Shown: one piece after another, positions 14,000 through 23,800 of the stretch
Layout: the number at the start of each line of letters is the position of its first letter
How positions within the stretch are numbered: the first letter of the stretch is position 1
Assembly: GCA_004297725.1 (NCBI GenBank)
Contig: SCUS01000160.1
Coordinates: forward strand, 131,615 to 195,614
Source of the DNA: Myxococcaceae bacterium
Lineage (GTDB): Bacteria; Myxococcota_A; Polyangia; Polyangiales; Ga0077539
Direction of reading: 5' to 3'
Length of the DNA: 64,000 nt
Made by a program: the position numbers and the translations under genes
Notes under the pieces: model-generated
Database searches by the model: none
The model's input: only the letters and a program-made list of their open reading frames with translations
What the model was told of the DNA's origin: nothing

Positions 14000-16198
14000 T
14001 CAATCCGGCAGGTTGTTGAACACGTTGCCGCTGCGGTCGCTCGCCCCGTTGATCTGCGTGCGGAGGAAGTCCACCCGCCGGGTCTCGCGCATCCTTCCCC
14101 CCGCGAGGCTGCCCTCCACCAGCTCGTAGCCCAGCAGCGCGAACACCCGGCTGCGCCAGAAGATCGGCCGCGCGTTGCCGTACCAGTCCGCGCACGACGC
14201 CACGCAGCGGTCGTCCACCCCCGCGCCGCTCCCGCTGCGCAGGGCGCCCAGCTCGCGGAAGCGCAGCCCCTCCACCCCGAGGAACATCACCGAGCTCGAC
14301 ACCCCACGGAGCTGCCGCCACCCGCTGCCATCGGTGCCCACCGTCACCGGCAGACCCAGCATCCCCCGGCGATCGCCGTCGGGCAGGTAGAAGTACCCGT
14401 GGGAGCGCGTCTCTCCCTGCGACGCGTTGCGCACCGTGTGCCGCCCCGCCACCGTCGGCGCCTCGTCGAGCGCCACCGCGCTGAAGGTCAGGCCGCCGCG
14501 CTCGTTGCCCACCACCAGCGCGTCGCGGCCCATCGGCTCGATGCGCTCGATGGAGTGCGTCACGTCCACCCTCGCCGTGCGGTCGTGCGCCACGTCGTAG
14601 ACCCACACCGGCTGCGGCGCCGCGGTGTCCGCCGCGCGAGGCGACCACCCGCTGCCGCCGCCGTAGAGCAGGTGGTCGCCGACGAAGCGGTTCTGCATCG
14701 CGCGCGCTCGCCCTTCGAGCCTCGGGAGCCCCCGGTACGCCGTGCGCTCCATCGTCGGAACCTCCTCCCCGAAGCGCCCCACCGGCACCCTCAAGAACCC
14801 GATGTCCCCGCTCGTCACCTCCGCGGACCACATCGACTCGCCCGATCCCTCGGCGCGCACCAGCACCCGGAGCGTGGCGTCGCGCTCGTCGAAGGAGAAC
14901 TGGTCGAGCGGCGCGCCCCGGGCCTTCACCGCACCGATGGCGCTGCAATCCAGGGGCATCCGGTACAGCACCGCGGGCGGAGGGAGGTTGCCCTCGGTCG
15001 GCGCGCTGCCGTAGCCGCGCCTCCGCTGCCCGTTGACCCAGAGGTACACGGCCGATCCGCTCACGTAGAAGTTGCGCCCCGAGGGGCCCACCACGCCCAC
15101 CGCGCGGCAGTCGAAGCCTCGGCCCGAGAGGTCGCAGGACATCACCGTGTGCACCACCGGCCCGTACCCGACGGCCTGCACCGGGCGGTAGAGCCGGGCG
15201 TAGTCCATCACCGTCTCCCACGACGCGTCGGGCGAGTGGCGCACCGCGGCCAGCGACAGCGCATCGCCCTCCAGCCGCAGCGGGACCGGCATGTACATCA
15301 CCAGGTGGTGCCCCACGAGCCGGCTCGCGTAGTTGCGCGACGAGTAGTAGTCGCTCGACCGCACGAAGAGCGTGTCGCGCCAGCGGATGGCGCCCTCCGC
15401 GTCGATGTCGAAGAGCCCGACCTCCGTCGCCCTCGCCCGGTAGCTGTAGCCGATCACCACGATGGTGTCGCCGTCGACCAGCATCTCGTCGTACCAGCCC
15501 CCCGGCGCTCGACCGCGGCCGTAGGCGTCGACCATCGACACCGGCGTCACCGCCGTCGCGCCGAGGCGCACCGAGAACAGCCTGCCCCGACGGAGGATCA
15601 CCAGGTGCTCCCCGTGGGTCTTCACGATGTCGCCCTCGTCGACGCCCTCCACCTGGTTGTTGGTGATGGAGTCCGTGGCGCCCACGCGAGCGCCAGGCCC
15701 ACCGGAGGGAGCGCGCGCGGCAGGAGCAGGGGAGGGAGCCGCCGCGGAGAGGCCCGCCCCGGCGCCCGATCCATAGCCCTGGCCGGAGCCGGTTCCGGCC
15801 CCCGAGCCCATGGTGCCGACGTTGCCCATGCCGATGGTGCCCTCGGCCGCGCCGCCTCCGCCGAGGCCGGTGCCCGAGGCGCCGAGGCCGTCGGCGCTGG
15901 CCGCAGAGGGAGCGAGCTGGATGTCCAACGGCCCTCCCGCGCCGCCGCGGCGACGACCGCCCTGGGCGCTCTGGTAGGTGTTGATCCAGGTGCGCACGGC
16001 GTCGGCCGAGCCGAAGGCCACCAGGCGAGAGAGCGGGAGCGTGGGATCACCCGCGTCGGCGGCCGTGGCCTGCGTCGCGTCGGTGACGCGAGGAACATCC
16101 GTCGCCGGAGGTGTCGTCTGCGCCGGGACGGGGCGCTGGCAGCCGCAGAGGACGAGGGCGAGGGCGAGGGTCGAGTGCCTGGTCATGGTGTTTCGCAT
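14000..16198 (-). CDS. Beta-propeller domain lipoprotein
   Basis: Lipobox-like LALVLCGCQ; TNNQVEGVDEGDIVKTHGEHLVILRRGRLF is the signature N-terminal segment of this secreted beta-propeller family. Confidence 0.85.
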   Translation of the reverse strand: MRNTMTRHSTLALALVLCGCQRPVPAQTTPPATDVPRVTDATQATAADAGDPTLPLSRLVAFGSADAVRTWINTYQSAQGGRRRGGAGGPLDIQLAPSAASADGLGASGTGLGGGGAAEGTIGMGNVGTMGSGAGTGSGQGYGSGAGAGLSAAAPSPAPAARAPSGGPGARVGATDSITNNQVEGVDEGDIVKTHGEHLVILRRGRLFSVRLGATAVTPVSMVDAYGRGRAPGGWYDEMLVDGDTIVVIGYSYRARATEVGLFDIDAEGAIRWRDTLFVRSSDYYSSRNYASRLVGHHLVMYMPVPLRLEGDALSLAAVRHSPDASWETVMDYARLYRPVQAVGYGPVVHTVMSCDLSGRGFDCRAVGVVGPSGRNFYVSGSAVYLWVNGQRRRGYGSAPTEGNLPPPAVLYRMPLDCSAIGAVKARGAPLDQFSFDERDATLRVLVRAEGSGESMWSAEVTSGDIGFLRVPVGRFGEEVPTMERTAYRGLPRLEGRARAMQNRFVGDHLLYGGGSGWSPRAADTAAPQPVWVYDVAHDRTARVDVTHSIERIEPMGRDALVVGNERGGLTFSAVALDEAPTVAGRHTVRNASQGETRSHGYFYLPDGDRRGMLGLPVTVGTDGSGWRQLRGVSSSVMFLGVEGLRFRELGALRSGSGAGVDDRCVASCADWYGNARPIFWRSRVFALLGYELVEGSLAGGRMRETRRVDFLRTQINGASDRSGNVFNNLPD

Positions 16199-16249
16199 CG
16201 CGGTGGGTGGACGACTGAGGGACGGAGAAGTTCCAGAGGATCGCATCGG

Positions 16250-17140
16250 TCAGCGCATCCACGCGACGAGGCGGTCGGCGAGCTCGGGGCCGACGTCCTC
16301 CTGGAGGAAGTGACCCGCCCCTCGGAGCAGCGCGTGGGGCTGGTCGATCGCTCCAGGGATGCGCGACTGCAGCCGCTTCTCGGCGCCGCGGGTGATGGGG
16401 TCGTTCTTTCCGAAGAGCGTGAGGAAGGGCTTCTTCCACTCCCGAAGCGCCTCCCACGCCCGACGGTTGGCCGCGCTCGCCGGGTCGTCGGGCCTCGTCG
16501 GGACCAGCGACGGAAACACCCTCGCCCCGGCCTTGTGGCGCTCCGTGGGGAAGGGCGCGTCGTAGGCCGCTCGCGCCTCGGGGGAGAGCCCCCGCACGCA
16601 GCCCGAGCCCACGATGCGACCGATGGGAAACACCGGCGTCCACCGTGCGAAGGCCCGCCACACATGGAAGGCCGGAGGCACCCGCTCGTCGCCGGTGGGC
16701 AGGTACGTGTTGCCCGCGCAGACGCGCGCGAAGCGGTCGCCCTCCTCGGCCGCGAGGCGTAGCCCGATGAGCCCGCCCCAGTCCTGGCAGAAGAGGGTCG
16801 CGCCGCGAAGGTCGAGGCCCACGAGCAGCGCGCGCATCCAGTCGACGTGGGACTGGTAGCTGTACGCGCGAGGGTCGGCGGGCTTGTCGCTGCGGCCGAA
16901 GCCCACGAGGTCGGGCGCCACCACGCGATGCCCCGCCGCCAGCAGCCCGGGGATCATCTTGCGGTACAGGAAGGACCAGCTCGGCTCGCCGTGCAGGAGC
17001 AGCACCGGAGCCGCGTCGCGCGGCCCCTCGTCGAGGAAGGCGACGCGCAGCCCGCCGACGTCGAGGAAGCGATGTGCCCACGGGAAGTCGGGCAGCGCCG
17101 CGAAGCGCTCGTCGGGGGTGCGGAGGATCGCGTCGCTCAT
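16250..17140 (-). CDS. Haloalkane dehalogenase-like alpha/beta hydrolase
   Basis: HGEPSWSFLYRKMIP, LVGFGRSDKP, nucleophile motif FCQDWGGLIGLRLA, C-terminal GAGHFLQED. Confidence 0.88.
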   Translation of the reverse strand: MSDAILRTPDERFAALPDFPWAHRFLDVGGLRVAFLDEGPRDAAPVLLLHGEPSWSFLYRKMIPGLLAAGHRVVAPDLVGFGRSDKPADPRAYSYQSHVDWMRALLVGLDLRGATLFCQDWGGLIGLRLAAEEGDRFARVCAGNTYLPTGDERVPPAFHVWRAFARWTPVFPIGRIVGSGCVRGLSPEARAAYDAPFPTERHKAGARVFPSLVPTRPDDPASAANRRAWEALREWKKPFLTLFGKNDPITRGAEKRLQSRIPGAIDQPHALLRGAGHFLQEDVGPELADRLVAWMR

Positions 17141-17352
17141 GGCGCGCGACGGTACCATCGACGGCTGAGCGAACGCCGGGAGGGGGGGGCTTCTGGAGGT
17201 GGTCCAGAGCCCTATTTCCACGCTCTTCCATGCGCTCATGGCGGCCCTCGTGTTGAGGTGAACCACATCGGCCCATGAAACGGCACGGACCACCGCTCGC
17301 GACGCGTGGTCGTCATGGCCACGGCGTCGCGGATGCTCCACACCGTTGGACC

Positions 17353-18354
17353 ATGAAGCGATCGTCCCTGCTCCCGAGTCTGGTGCTGCTCGCGCTCCCC
17401 GCCTGTCAGCGTCGCGCCGCCGACGCCGCCCCCGCGGTCGTCTCCGCCGACGCCGCTCGCGGCTCCGTGGCCGAGCACGGCGGCGTGCTCGCCCTCTCTG
17501 CCAACCTCCGCGCGGAGGTGCTCGCGCAGCCCGATGGCCGCGTGCTCACCTACGTCACGACCCCGCAGGGCGCCCCGATGCAGCCGAGCTCGGTGCGCGT
17601 GGGGCTGCGCAAGCCCGACGGCCGGGTGCAGTCGGTGCCGGTCACCTACGACCCCGCGGCGCACGCCTACGTCGGCCGCGCCGCCGGGGTGCCGCCAGGG
17701 CAGTACCCGGTCGAGGTGTCGGTGCAGCCCTCGCCGACCGCCGCGCCGGTGCAGATGCTCACCGCCCCCGTGGTGCTCGCCTCGACGGTGCAGCCCCCGG
17801 CGCCTCGGCACGGCGGCCAGGTGACCGTGGTCGGCGACCGGGCCGTCGAGGTCGCCATCGCCCGCACCGGCGACGTCGCCACCTTCTGGACCACCCTCGA
17901 AGGAGAGCCCATCGCCCCCGCCCAGATCGAGGCGCCCTCGCTCGTCGTGAAGGTCGGCGGCCGCGACCGCCCGGTGGCGCTCCGCCCCTCCGGCGTGGCG
18001 CTCGTCGGTCACTTCGACGTCGGGGCCCACACCCGCTTCGAGGTCGGGCTCCCCAGCGTGTCGATCGGCGGCGCGGTGTACCTCGGCGCCGAGGCCCCGA
18101 GCGTCGTGGTGGTCGCGACCATCCCCGGCGTGGTCTTCGTGGAGAGGCCGGTCGCTCGCCCCGCGGTCGTGGTCGCCCGCCCGGCGCGGCCGACCCTGGT
18201 GTTCGCCGAGCCTGCGCCGAGCGTGCTGTTCGTGCAGCCCGCCGGCTGGGCGCCCCGCGGCCGGGACCACGACGACCACGACGACCACGGACGCCACCGG
18301 GGACACGACGACGACGATCGAGGCCACGGCCGAGGACACGGCCGAGGGCGCTGA
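17353..18354 (+). CDS. Putative lipoprotein with His/Asp/Arg-rich C-terminal tail
   Basis: MKRSSLLPSLVLLALPACQRR lipobox; tail GRDHDDHDDHGRHRGHDDDDRGHGRGHGRGR. Confidence 0.7.
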   Translation: MKRSSLLPSLVLLALPACQRRAADAAPAVVSADAARGSVAEHGGVLALSANLRAEVLAQPDGRVLTYVTTPQGAPMQPSSVRVGLRKPDGRVQSVPVTYDPAAHAYVGRAAGVPPGQYPVEVSVQPSPTAAPVQMLTAPVVLASTVQPPAPRHGGQVTVVGDRAVEVAIARTGDVATFWTTLEGEPIAPAQIEAPSLVVKVGGRDRPVALRPSGVALVGHFDVGAHTRFEVGLPSVSIGGAVYLGAEAPSVVVVATIPGVVFVERPVARPAVVVARPARPTLVFAEPAPSVLFVQPAGWAPRGRDHDDHDDHGRHRGHDDDDRGHGRGHGRGR

Positions 18355-18446
18355 GCCTCCCCCCCCCCAGCGCTCCCAAGCACGGCCGGGGGGCGAGCGG
18401 TGACTTCCTTGCCACGGGTGCGGCGGACGATCTACGAAGCTCGGCC

Positions 18447-19568
18447 ATGACGATCATCCCGAGCTCGTGCCTTCGTGCACTTGCCGCGACGCTGCTCCTC
18501 ACGGCCTGCAGCGACGGCGGCAACACCTCCACGCCCACCGACGCCTCGGTCAGCGACACCCCCGCGACCGACACCCCCGCGACCGACACGCCCGTCACCA
18601 CCGACACGCCCGTCACCACCGACACGCCCGTCACCACGGACGCGCCCGTCAGCACCGACGCGCCCGCCGCTCCCATGGGCGCAGAGCGGGTGCTCCAGAT
18701 GTGCCGGACGGTCCACGCCTGCGGCTACACCACGGCGCAGTTCGGCATCCCTTCCGACCTCTGTACCGAGCGGGCGCTCACCCTGATCGCCCAGCGCGTC
18801 GAGCTCGACTCTCCCGAGCAGCGGGTGCGCTACGCGCGCATGGCCGACTGCGCCACGACCTCGACCACCTGCGACGCGTACCTGCGCTGCGTGGAGTTCA
18901 ACACGCCCTGCTCCGGGTCGGCGACGGCCTCCTGCGTGGGCAACGTCGCGGTGCGCTGCTCGACCCCCGGCGGCAACCACCTGCCGCGCGTCTTCGACTG
19001 CACGACCGTCGGCCAGACCTGCATGAACGGCGTGTGCGTGCTGCCCGCGGGCGCCAACGAGTGCGACACCCCGGGCGGCGGTCGCTGCGACGGCAACGTC
19101 CGCGCGTGGTGCCGCCCTCGCGTCGGCGGAGGCAACGGCGAGGTGCGCGAGCCCTGCCCCGCGGGCACCGTGTGCCTCGGCGGCGGCTCCGGAGGGAGCA
19201 GCCCGGGGTGCATGCCCGCGCCGGCCACCTGCGCGGCGGAGGGAGCGCGCTGCGACGGCGACACGGCGGTGCTGTGCGTGCGCGACCGCTCGTCGGGCAT
19301 GATCGTGGAGAACCGCTCGGACTGCGCATCGATCGGTCGCCGCTGCATGCCCGACGCCCGGGGCATCGCCCGCTGCGTGCCGCGAGCGACCGGCTGCATG
19401 ATCCCCGCGCCCAACGCCGCGAGCGGCAGCCGGTGTGACGGCGCCGCCATCTCCGTGTGCCTCGAAGGGGTCCAGACGCGCATCGACTGCTCGGCCGTGG
19501 GCCGCGGCGCCTGCACGATGCTGATGCCGCCCGTCGGCTCGGCCTACGCGGGCTGCGCGGCGCTGTAG
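18447..19568 (+). CDS. Cys-rich putative lipoprotein with Thr/Pro/Asp linker
   Basis: LLLTACSDGG lipobox; (TDTPVT)n linker encoded by 18-bp repeats; regularly spaced Cys. Confidence 0.75.
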   Translation: MTIIPSSCLRALAATLLLTACSDGGNTSTPTDASVSDTPATDTPATDTPVTTDTPVTTDTPVTTDAPVSTDAPAAPMGAERVLQMCRTVHACGYTTAQFGIPSDLCTERALTLIAQRVELDSPEQRVRYARMADCATTSTTCDAYLRCVEFNTPCSGSATASCVGNVAVRCSTPGGNHLPRVFDCTTVGQTCMNGVCVLPAGANECDTPGGGRCDGNVRAWCRPRVGGGNGEVREPCPAGTVCLGGGSGGSSPGCMPAPATCAAEGARCDGDTAVLCVRDRSSGMIVENRSDCASIGRRCMPDARGIARCVPRATGCMIPAPNAASGSRCDGAAISVCLEGVQTRIDCSAVGRGACTMLMPPVGSAYAGCAAL

Positions 19569-19623
19569 CGCCCCCCCCTCTCCCATTGCCATTGCCCCCG
19601 CGCGGGTGAGATCACCTGCGCCC

Positions 19624-20502
19624 ATGATGAAGCACCCGAAGCCCCTCTCCCGGCTCGATGGCAAGGTCGCCGTGGTCACCGGCGCCTCCGACGGCATCGG
19701 GGTCGAGACCGCCCGCTACCTCGCCGACCTCGGCGCCACCCTGGTGCTGCCGGTGCGCAACATGGAGAAGGCCGCCGCCGTGCGCGACGACCTCGCCCGC
19801 ACCACCGGCAGCGACCGCATCGAGCTCATGCCCATGGACCTCGCCTCCCTCGCCTCGGTGCGCGCCTTCGCCGCCGCGCTGCGGGAGAAGCACCCGGTCG
19901 TCGACGTGCTGGTGCTCAACGCCGGGCTCTCTCCCACGAAGCGCTCGCTCACCGCCGAGGGCTTCGAGACCACCATGGGGGTCAACCACCTCGGCCACTT
20001 CGCGCTCACCCTCGCGCTGCTCCCCGCGCTCAAGGCCGCCCCGAAGGCGCGCGTCGTGGTGCTGTCTTCCAAGCTCCACACCAGCGGGCGCATCCCCTTC
20101 GACGACCTCCACTACGAGAAGGGCTTCACGGGCAACCTGATGCGCGGCCCCTACCCCGACTCCAAGCTGGCCAACGCCCTCTTCGCCGTCGAGCTCGCCG
20201 AGCGCCTCAAGGGGACGCAGGTCACGGTCAACTTCGTCCACCCGGGCGTGGTCAGCACCGGGCTCGCTCGCGACATGAACGCCTTCTTCCGCTGGGCCGC
20301 CCGCACCTTCCTCATCACCCCGGAGAAGGGATCGCGGACCAGCGTCTACGTCGCCGCCTCGCCCGAGCTCGACGGCGTGACCGGGAAGTACTTCGACGAC
20401 TGCAAGGAGGCGAAGCCCTCCGCCCAGGTGCGCGACGCCGCGCTGCGAAAGCGCCTCTGGGACGTGAGCGAGTCGCTCACCGGCGCCCGCTTCGAGGCCT
20501 GA
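19624..20502 (+). CDS. SDR family oxidoreductase
   Basis: VAVVTGASDGIGVETARYLADLGATLVLPVRN, LVLNAG, catalytic region YPDSKLANALFAVELAERL. Confidence 0.9.
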   Translation: MMKHPKPLSRLDGKVAVVTGASDGIGVETARYLADLGATLVLPVRNMEKAAAVRDDLARTTGSDRIELMPMDLASLASVRAFAAALREKHPVVDVLVLNAGLSPTKRSLTAEGFETTMGVNHLGHFALTLALLPALKAAPKARVVVLSSKLHTSGRIPFDDLHYEKGFTGNLMRGPYPDSKLANALFAVELAERLKGTQVTVNFVHPGVVSTGLARDMNAFFRWAARTFLITPEKGSRTSVYVAASPELDGVTGKYFDDCKEAKPSAQVRDAALRKRLWDVSESLTGARFEA

Positions 20503-20551
20503 GAGTCCGACGCTGGCGTTGGCGGGTTCGGTAGTATCGTCGGCGCCACCC

Positions 20552-20944
20552 ATGGCCGACACCACGACCGACCCCGCCGCCCCGAAGAACGTCCTCGGAG
20601 GTCCGCTCGAGGACTGCTCCCACGACCCGAAGACGGGCTTCTTCCGCGATGGGTGCTGCCGCACCGACGACCACGACGAGGGGCGTCACGTGATCTGCAC
20701 CAGGGTGACCGAGGAGTTTCTCGCGTTCAGCCGCTCGGTGGGCAACGACCTCTCCACCCCGAGGCGCGAGTTCGGCTTCCAGGGGCTGCGCCCCGGCGAC
20801 TGCTGGTGCATCTGCGCCCTCCGCTGGCGCGAGGCCCTCGAGGCGGGCGTCGCCCCGCCGGTGCGCCTCATGGCCACCCACGAGGCCGCCCTCCGCTACG
20901 TCACCCTCGAAGACCTCACCCTCCGCGCCATCGACGTCGACTGA
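20552..20944 (+). CDS. DUF2237 family protein
   Basis: NVLGGPLEDCSHDPKTGFFRDGCCRTDDHDEGRHVICTRVTEEFL and PGDCWCICALRW. Confidence 0.9.
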   Translation: MADTTTDPAAPKNVLGGPLEDCSHDPKTGFFRDGCCRTDDHDEGRHVICTRVTEEFLAFSRSVGNDLSTPRREFGFQGLRPGDCWCICALRWREALEAGVAPPVRLMATHEAALRYVTLEDLTLRAIDVD

Positions 20945-20953
20945 CGCGGCGCC

Positions 20954-21340
20954 TCAGCCCGCGGGGATGTCGGCGTTCTGGATGCGGATGTTCCAGCGCG
21001 CGGCGAGCCAGTCGAGCACCGACGACTCGCCGGTGGTGATCGTCTCCGTGGCGGAGATCTCGTAGAGCGCCCCGTAGATGGCCTCGCGCGCCTCGGGGCG
21101 GGTGACCTCGTCGGCGGCGGCGCGCACCGACTCGTCGTCCTTGTAGCGCTCGGCGGAGCGCTCGAGCAGCGCCGCCAGCACGTCCCCGACGTTTCCGCCG
21201 AGCGGGACCTCGATGAGGTCGGCCACGACGCTGTGCACCACCTCCTGCTCGTCGGGCGTGGTGTATCCGCCGAGGCGGATGAGGGTGCGCAGCAGCGCTC
21301 CGAAGGTCAGTCGCTCGGTCTCGGTCAGCGTCACGTTCAT
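20954..21340 (-). CDS. Hypothetical protein (128 aa)
   Basis: MNVTLTETERLTFGALLRTLIRLGGYTTPDEQEVV; in-frame ATG, ends 10 bp from the convergent gene. Confidence 0.55.
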   Translation of the reverse strand: MNVTLTETERLTFGALLRTLIRLGGYTTPDEQEVVHSVVADLIEVPLGGNVGDVLAALLERSAERYKDDESVRAAADEVTRPEAREAIYGALYEISATETITTGESSVLDWLAARWNIRIQNADIPAG

Positions 21341-21366
21341 GGCGCGAACGCTATCACGCCATCCCC

Positions 21367-22035
21367 TCAGGGGAGCTTCAGCCCGCCGCCCGCCGCGCGG
21401 CCCTTCTTCCACGCCGCGGCGTCGACCCGCAGCCCCCTCCCCCGCCCGAGGCGGAGGTGCTCCTCGGCGAAGCGATCGAGGGCCGCCCGCTCGGCCTCGA
21501 GGGCCCGGTCGATGATCGCGAGCGCCGCCCCCTGCGCCTCGTCGTGCGCCGCCGCCTCCGTCGCCCGCAGCCGCTCCGCGATGGCGTCCACGGCGCCCAC
21601 CCGGAAGGCCTCGTGCCAGCGCCTCGGGCGGCCCTCCCCGTGCGTCGCAGAGAGCCACTCGATGCGCTTCAAGAGCCACGCCCACAGCGTCGCCACGGCG
21701 GCCCGGTCGCGGCCCCGGCCCACCAGCACGATGGCCTCGTCGGAGCCCCTCGACAGCGTGTACGCGAGGCACCCGTTGACCTCCGCGAGCGCGACCGCGA
21801 GCACCACCTTCCAGGGGCGCTGACGGCGGGCGACGTCCAGGGGCTCCGCCCTCGCGTCGACGATGGGGTCGGGGTCTTCCTGCGCGCCTCGCTCCGCGTC
21901 GAGCCACTGCTCCAGCCGGTGGCGGGTGATGAGCTCCTGCGCCTTCGCCGCGGCCGAGGCGGCCTCGTGCACGTTGGGCGAGGTCGCCAGCGCCAGCAGC
22001 TTGCGGACGCGGTCGAGGGCCTTCTCCGGGGTCAC
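21367..22035 (-). CDS. DUF2786 domain protein
   Basis: N-terminal MTPEKALDRVRKLLALATSPNVHEAASAAAKAQELITRHRLE. Confidence 0.85.
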   Translation of the reverse strand: MTPEKALDRVRKLLALATSPNVHEAASAAAKAQELITRHRLEQWLDAERGAQEDPDPIVDARAEPLDVARRQRPWKVVLAVALAEVNGCLAYTLSRGSDEAIVLVGRGRDRAAVATLWAWLLKRIEWLSATHGEGRPRRWHEAFRVGAVDAIAERLRATEAAAHDEAQGAALAIIDRALEAERAALDRFAEEHLRLGRGRGLRVDAAAWKKGRAAGGGLKLP

Positions 22036-22041
22036 GGCGCG

Positions 22042-23652
22042 CTACGCCCCGGCGAGGCCGTCGCGGCGCACGAAGGGCCCGGCGTCGGCGCGGCCCAGCA
22101 GCGAGCCCATGCGCTGCTCGATCGCCCCGAGGGATTGGGCGTGGAGGTCGCTGGGGGAGAGGTTCCAGCCGAAGAGGGCGCGGCGCAGGAGGGCCTCCGC
22201 GGAGGCGTCGGCGAAGGCCGAGGAGAGGGCGCCATAGACCTTGGGCTCGCTCTCCGAGAGCGAGCGCCCGGAGGGCTCGGTGAGGGTGAAGTAGGCCCCG
22301 CACGGCGCCTCGGCGATGCGCACGAACACCTGCTGCGAGGACCTTCCCCCGCCGCCCACCCAGCCGATGCCCACCACCGCCAGCATGGCGAGGCCCACCA
22401 CGCTGGAGGCGATCATCCGGCCGCTGCCGCCGCCGGTGCGCAGGTCGTACTCCAGCACCTTCCCCCCGTGGACCCACTGCTGCCGCATCGGCTGGCCGAG
22501 GCACTGCCAGAGCAGGAACTCCATGTCCACGACCGAGAGCGGCGAGACGCTCGCACTCGCGTGCCTCGCGTGGCCCTGCCGCAGCGCCTGCTGGAGCAGC
22601 CTCGTGCGCACCACCAGGTCGCGCGCGGCCTCCAGCGGGACGTCGCCCCTCGCGTGCGCGGCGTGCACCAGCTCGAAGAGGGTGGAGACCCGTGGGTCGG
22701 GCCAGGCGAGGGCGCGCAGCGAGGCGAGGGCGCCGGTGGGATCGTCCGCGCCAGGAGGCGTCGCGGGCGCGGCGCGGCGGTGCTCCGGGGGGAGCAGGGT
22801 GACGTTGTAGAGGAAGGCCCCCATGGCCTGCGCGGCCTCGTGCGAGACCACCGTGGGGACCTCCACGCGGTGCCCCGCCACCACCAGCTTGAGCGCGTGG
22901 GAGACCAGGCCCTTGAAGACCTCCACGGAGTGGATCTGCCCGTAGGGGATCTGCATCGGGGAGGAGCCGCTGTTGGTGATGATCCTCCGGTCGGTGAAGG
23001 CGATGGCGCGGGTGCCGTCGCGGCTCACGGTCTCGTCGACGAGGCCGAGGAGCTCTTCGTCGGAGTCCGGGGCGATCCAGTCGGGGAGGCACCCTCCCGC
23101 GACGTGGAGCGCCGCCGAGGGGATCATGGGCTGCGCGGCGATGCCCTCGGGGCGCAGCCACTGGGCGGCGATGGCCCCCACGGGCCCGGCTGCGGCGCCG
23201 TGACCGACGGCGAAGCGCCCGCCGCTGCGCACCCACCAGGCGAGCGCGCTCAGCAGCCGGGCCAGCGCGGCGGAGGTCTCCCTGGTGGGCATGCGGGGGA
23301 GCATCACGGCGCCCTGCGCGGTGTGCAGCACGCCGGCCTCGGAGAGCCCGCGAGGGAAGGTCGGCTCCCACTGGATGAGCTCCAGGGGAACGCGCATCCG
23401 GGGAGAGTCGAGGTGGAGCGCGAGGCTGGTCACCAGCGCGCCGCCCTTGCCCGACTGCATCACGGTGCTGTCGAGCAGGGCCACGGGCTGCTCGTGGGGA
23501 GCGACCTGCGCGAAGGAGAGGGAGCCCTGGAGCTGCTTCGGGGGGATGTCCGGCGCGAAGCGCAGCTCGGTGACCCCGGCGGACCCTGCGGCCAGGCGGA
23601 GGAAGGCGGGGAGCGTGTCGACAGGCAGCGCGTTGGAGGGGTCGCGGTACAT
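22042..23652 (-). CDS. Hypothetical protein with central TM segment
   Basis: 536-aa ORF between plausible neighbours; hydrophobic MIASSVVGLAMLAVVGIGWVGGG. Confidence 0.6.
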   Translation of the reverse strand: MYRDPSNALPVDTLPAFLRLAAGSAGVTELRFAPDIPPKQLQGSLSFAQVAPHEQPVALLDSTVMQSGKGGALVTSLALHLDSPRMRVPLELIQWEPTFPRGLSEAGVLHTAQGAVMLPRMPTRETSAALARLLSALAWWVRSGGRFAVGHGAAAGPVGAIAAQWLRPEGIAAQPMIPSAALHVAGGCLPDWIAPDSDEELLGLVDETVSRDGTRAIAFTDRRIITNSGSSPMQIPYGQIHSVEVFKGLVSHALKLVVAGHRVEVPTVVSHEAAQAMGAFLYNVTLLPPEHRRAAPATPPGADDPTGALASLRALAWPDPRVSTLFELVHAAHARGDVPLEAARDLVVRTRLLQQALRQGHARHASASVSPLSVVDMEFLLWQCLGQPMRQQWVHGGKVLEYDLRTGGGSGRMIASSVVGLAMLAVVGIGWVGGGGRSSQQVFVRIAEAPCGAYFTLTEPSGRSLSESEPKVYGALSSAFADASAEALLRRALFGWNLSPSDLHAQSLGAIEQRMGSLLGRADAGPFVRRDGLAGA

Positions 23653-23710
23653 GGGGAGGTGCAGGAGAGTAGCCGAGCAGGGAGGGCTCAGGAGATGAGG
23701 TCTGACGGGT

Positions 23711-23791
23711 GAGGGGAGCGCCCGCCCACGCCGTCAGTACGCGTCCTCACCCGGAGCGAAGCGGAGGGGAGCGACCACTCACGCCGTCAGT
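23711..23791. repeat. Two direct copies of a 28-bp intergenic motif (gaggggagcgNccNcNcacgccgtcagt)
   Basis: 23711-23738 and 23764-23791, differing at 3 positions. Confidence 0.7.
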
Positions 23792-23800
23792 GCCCCCGCG

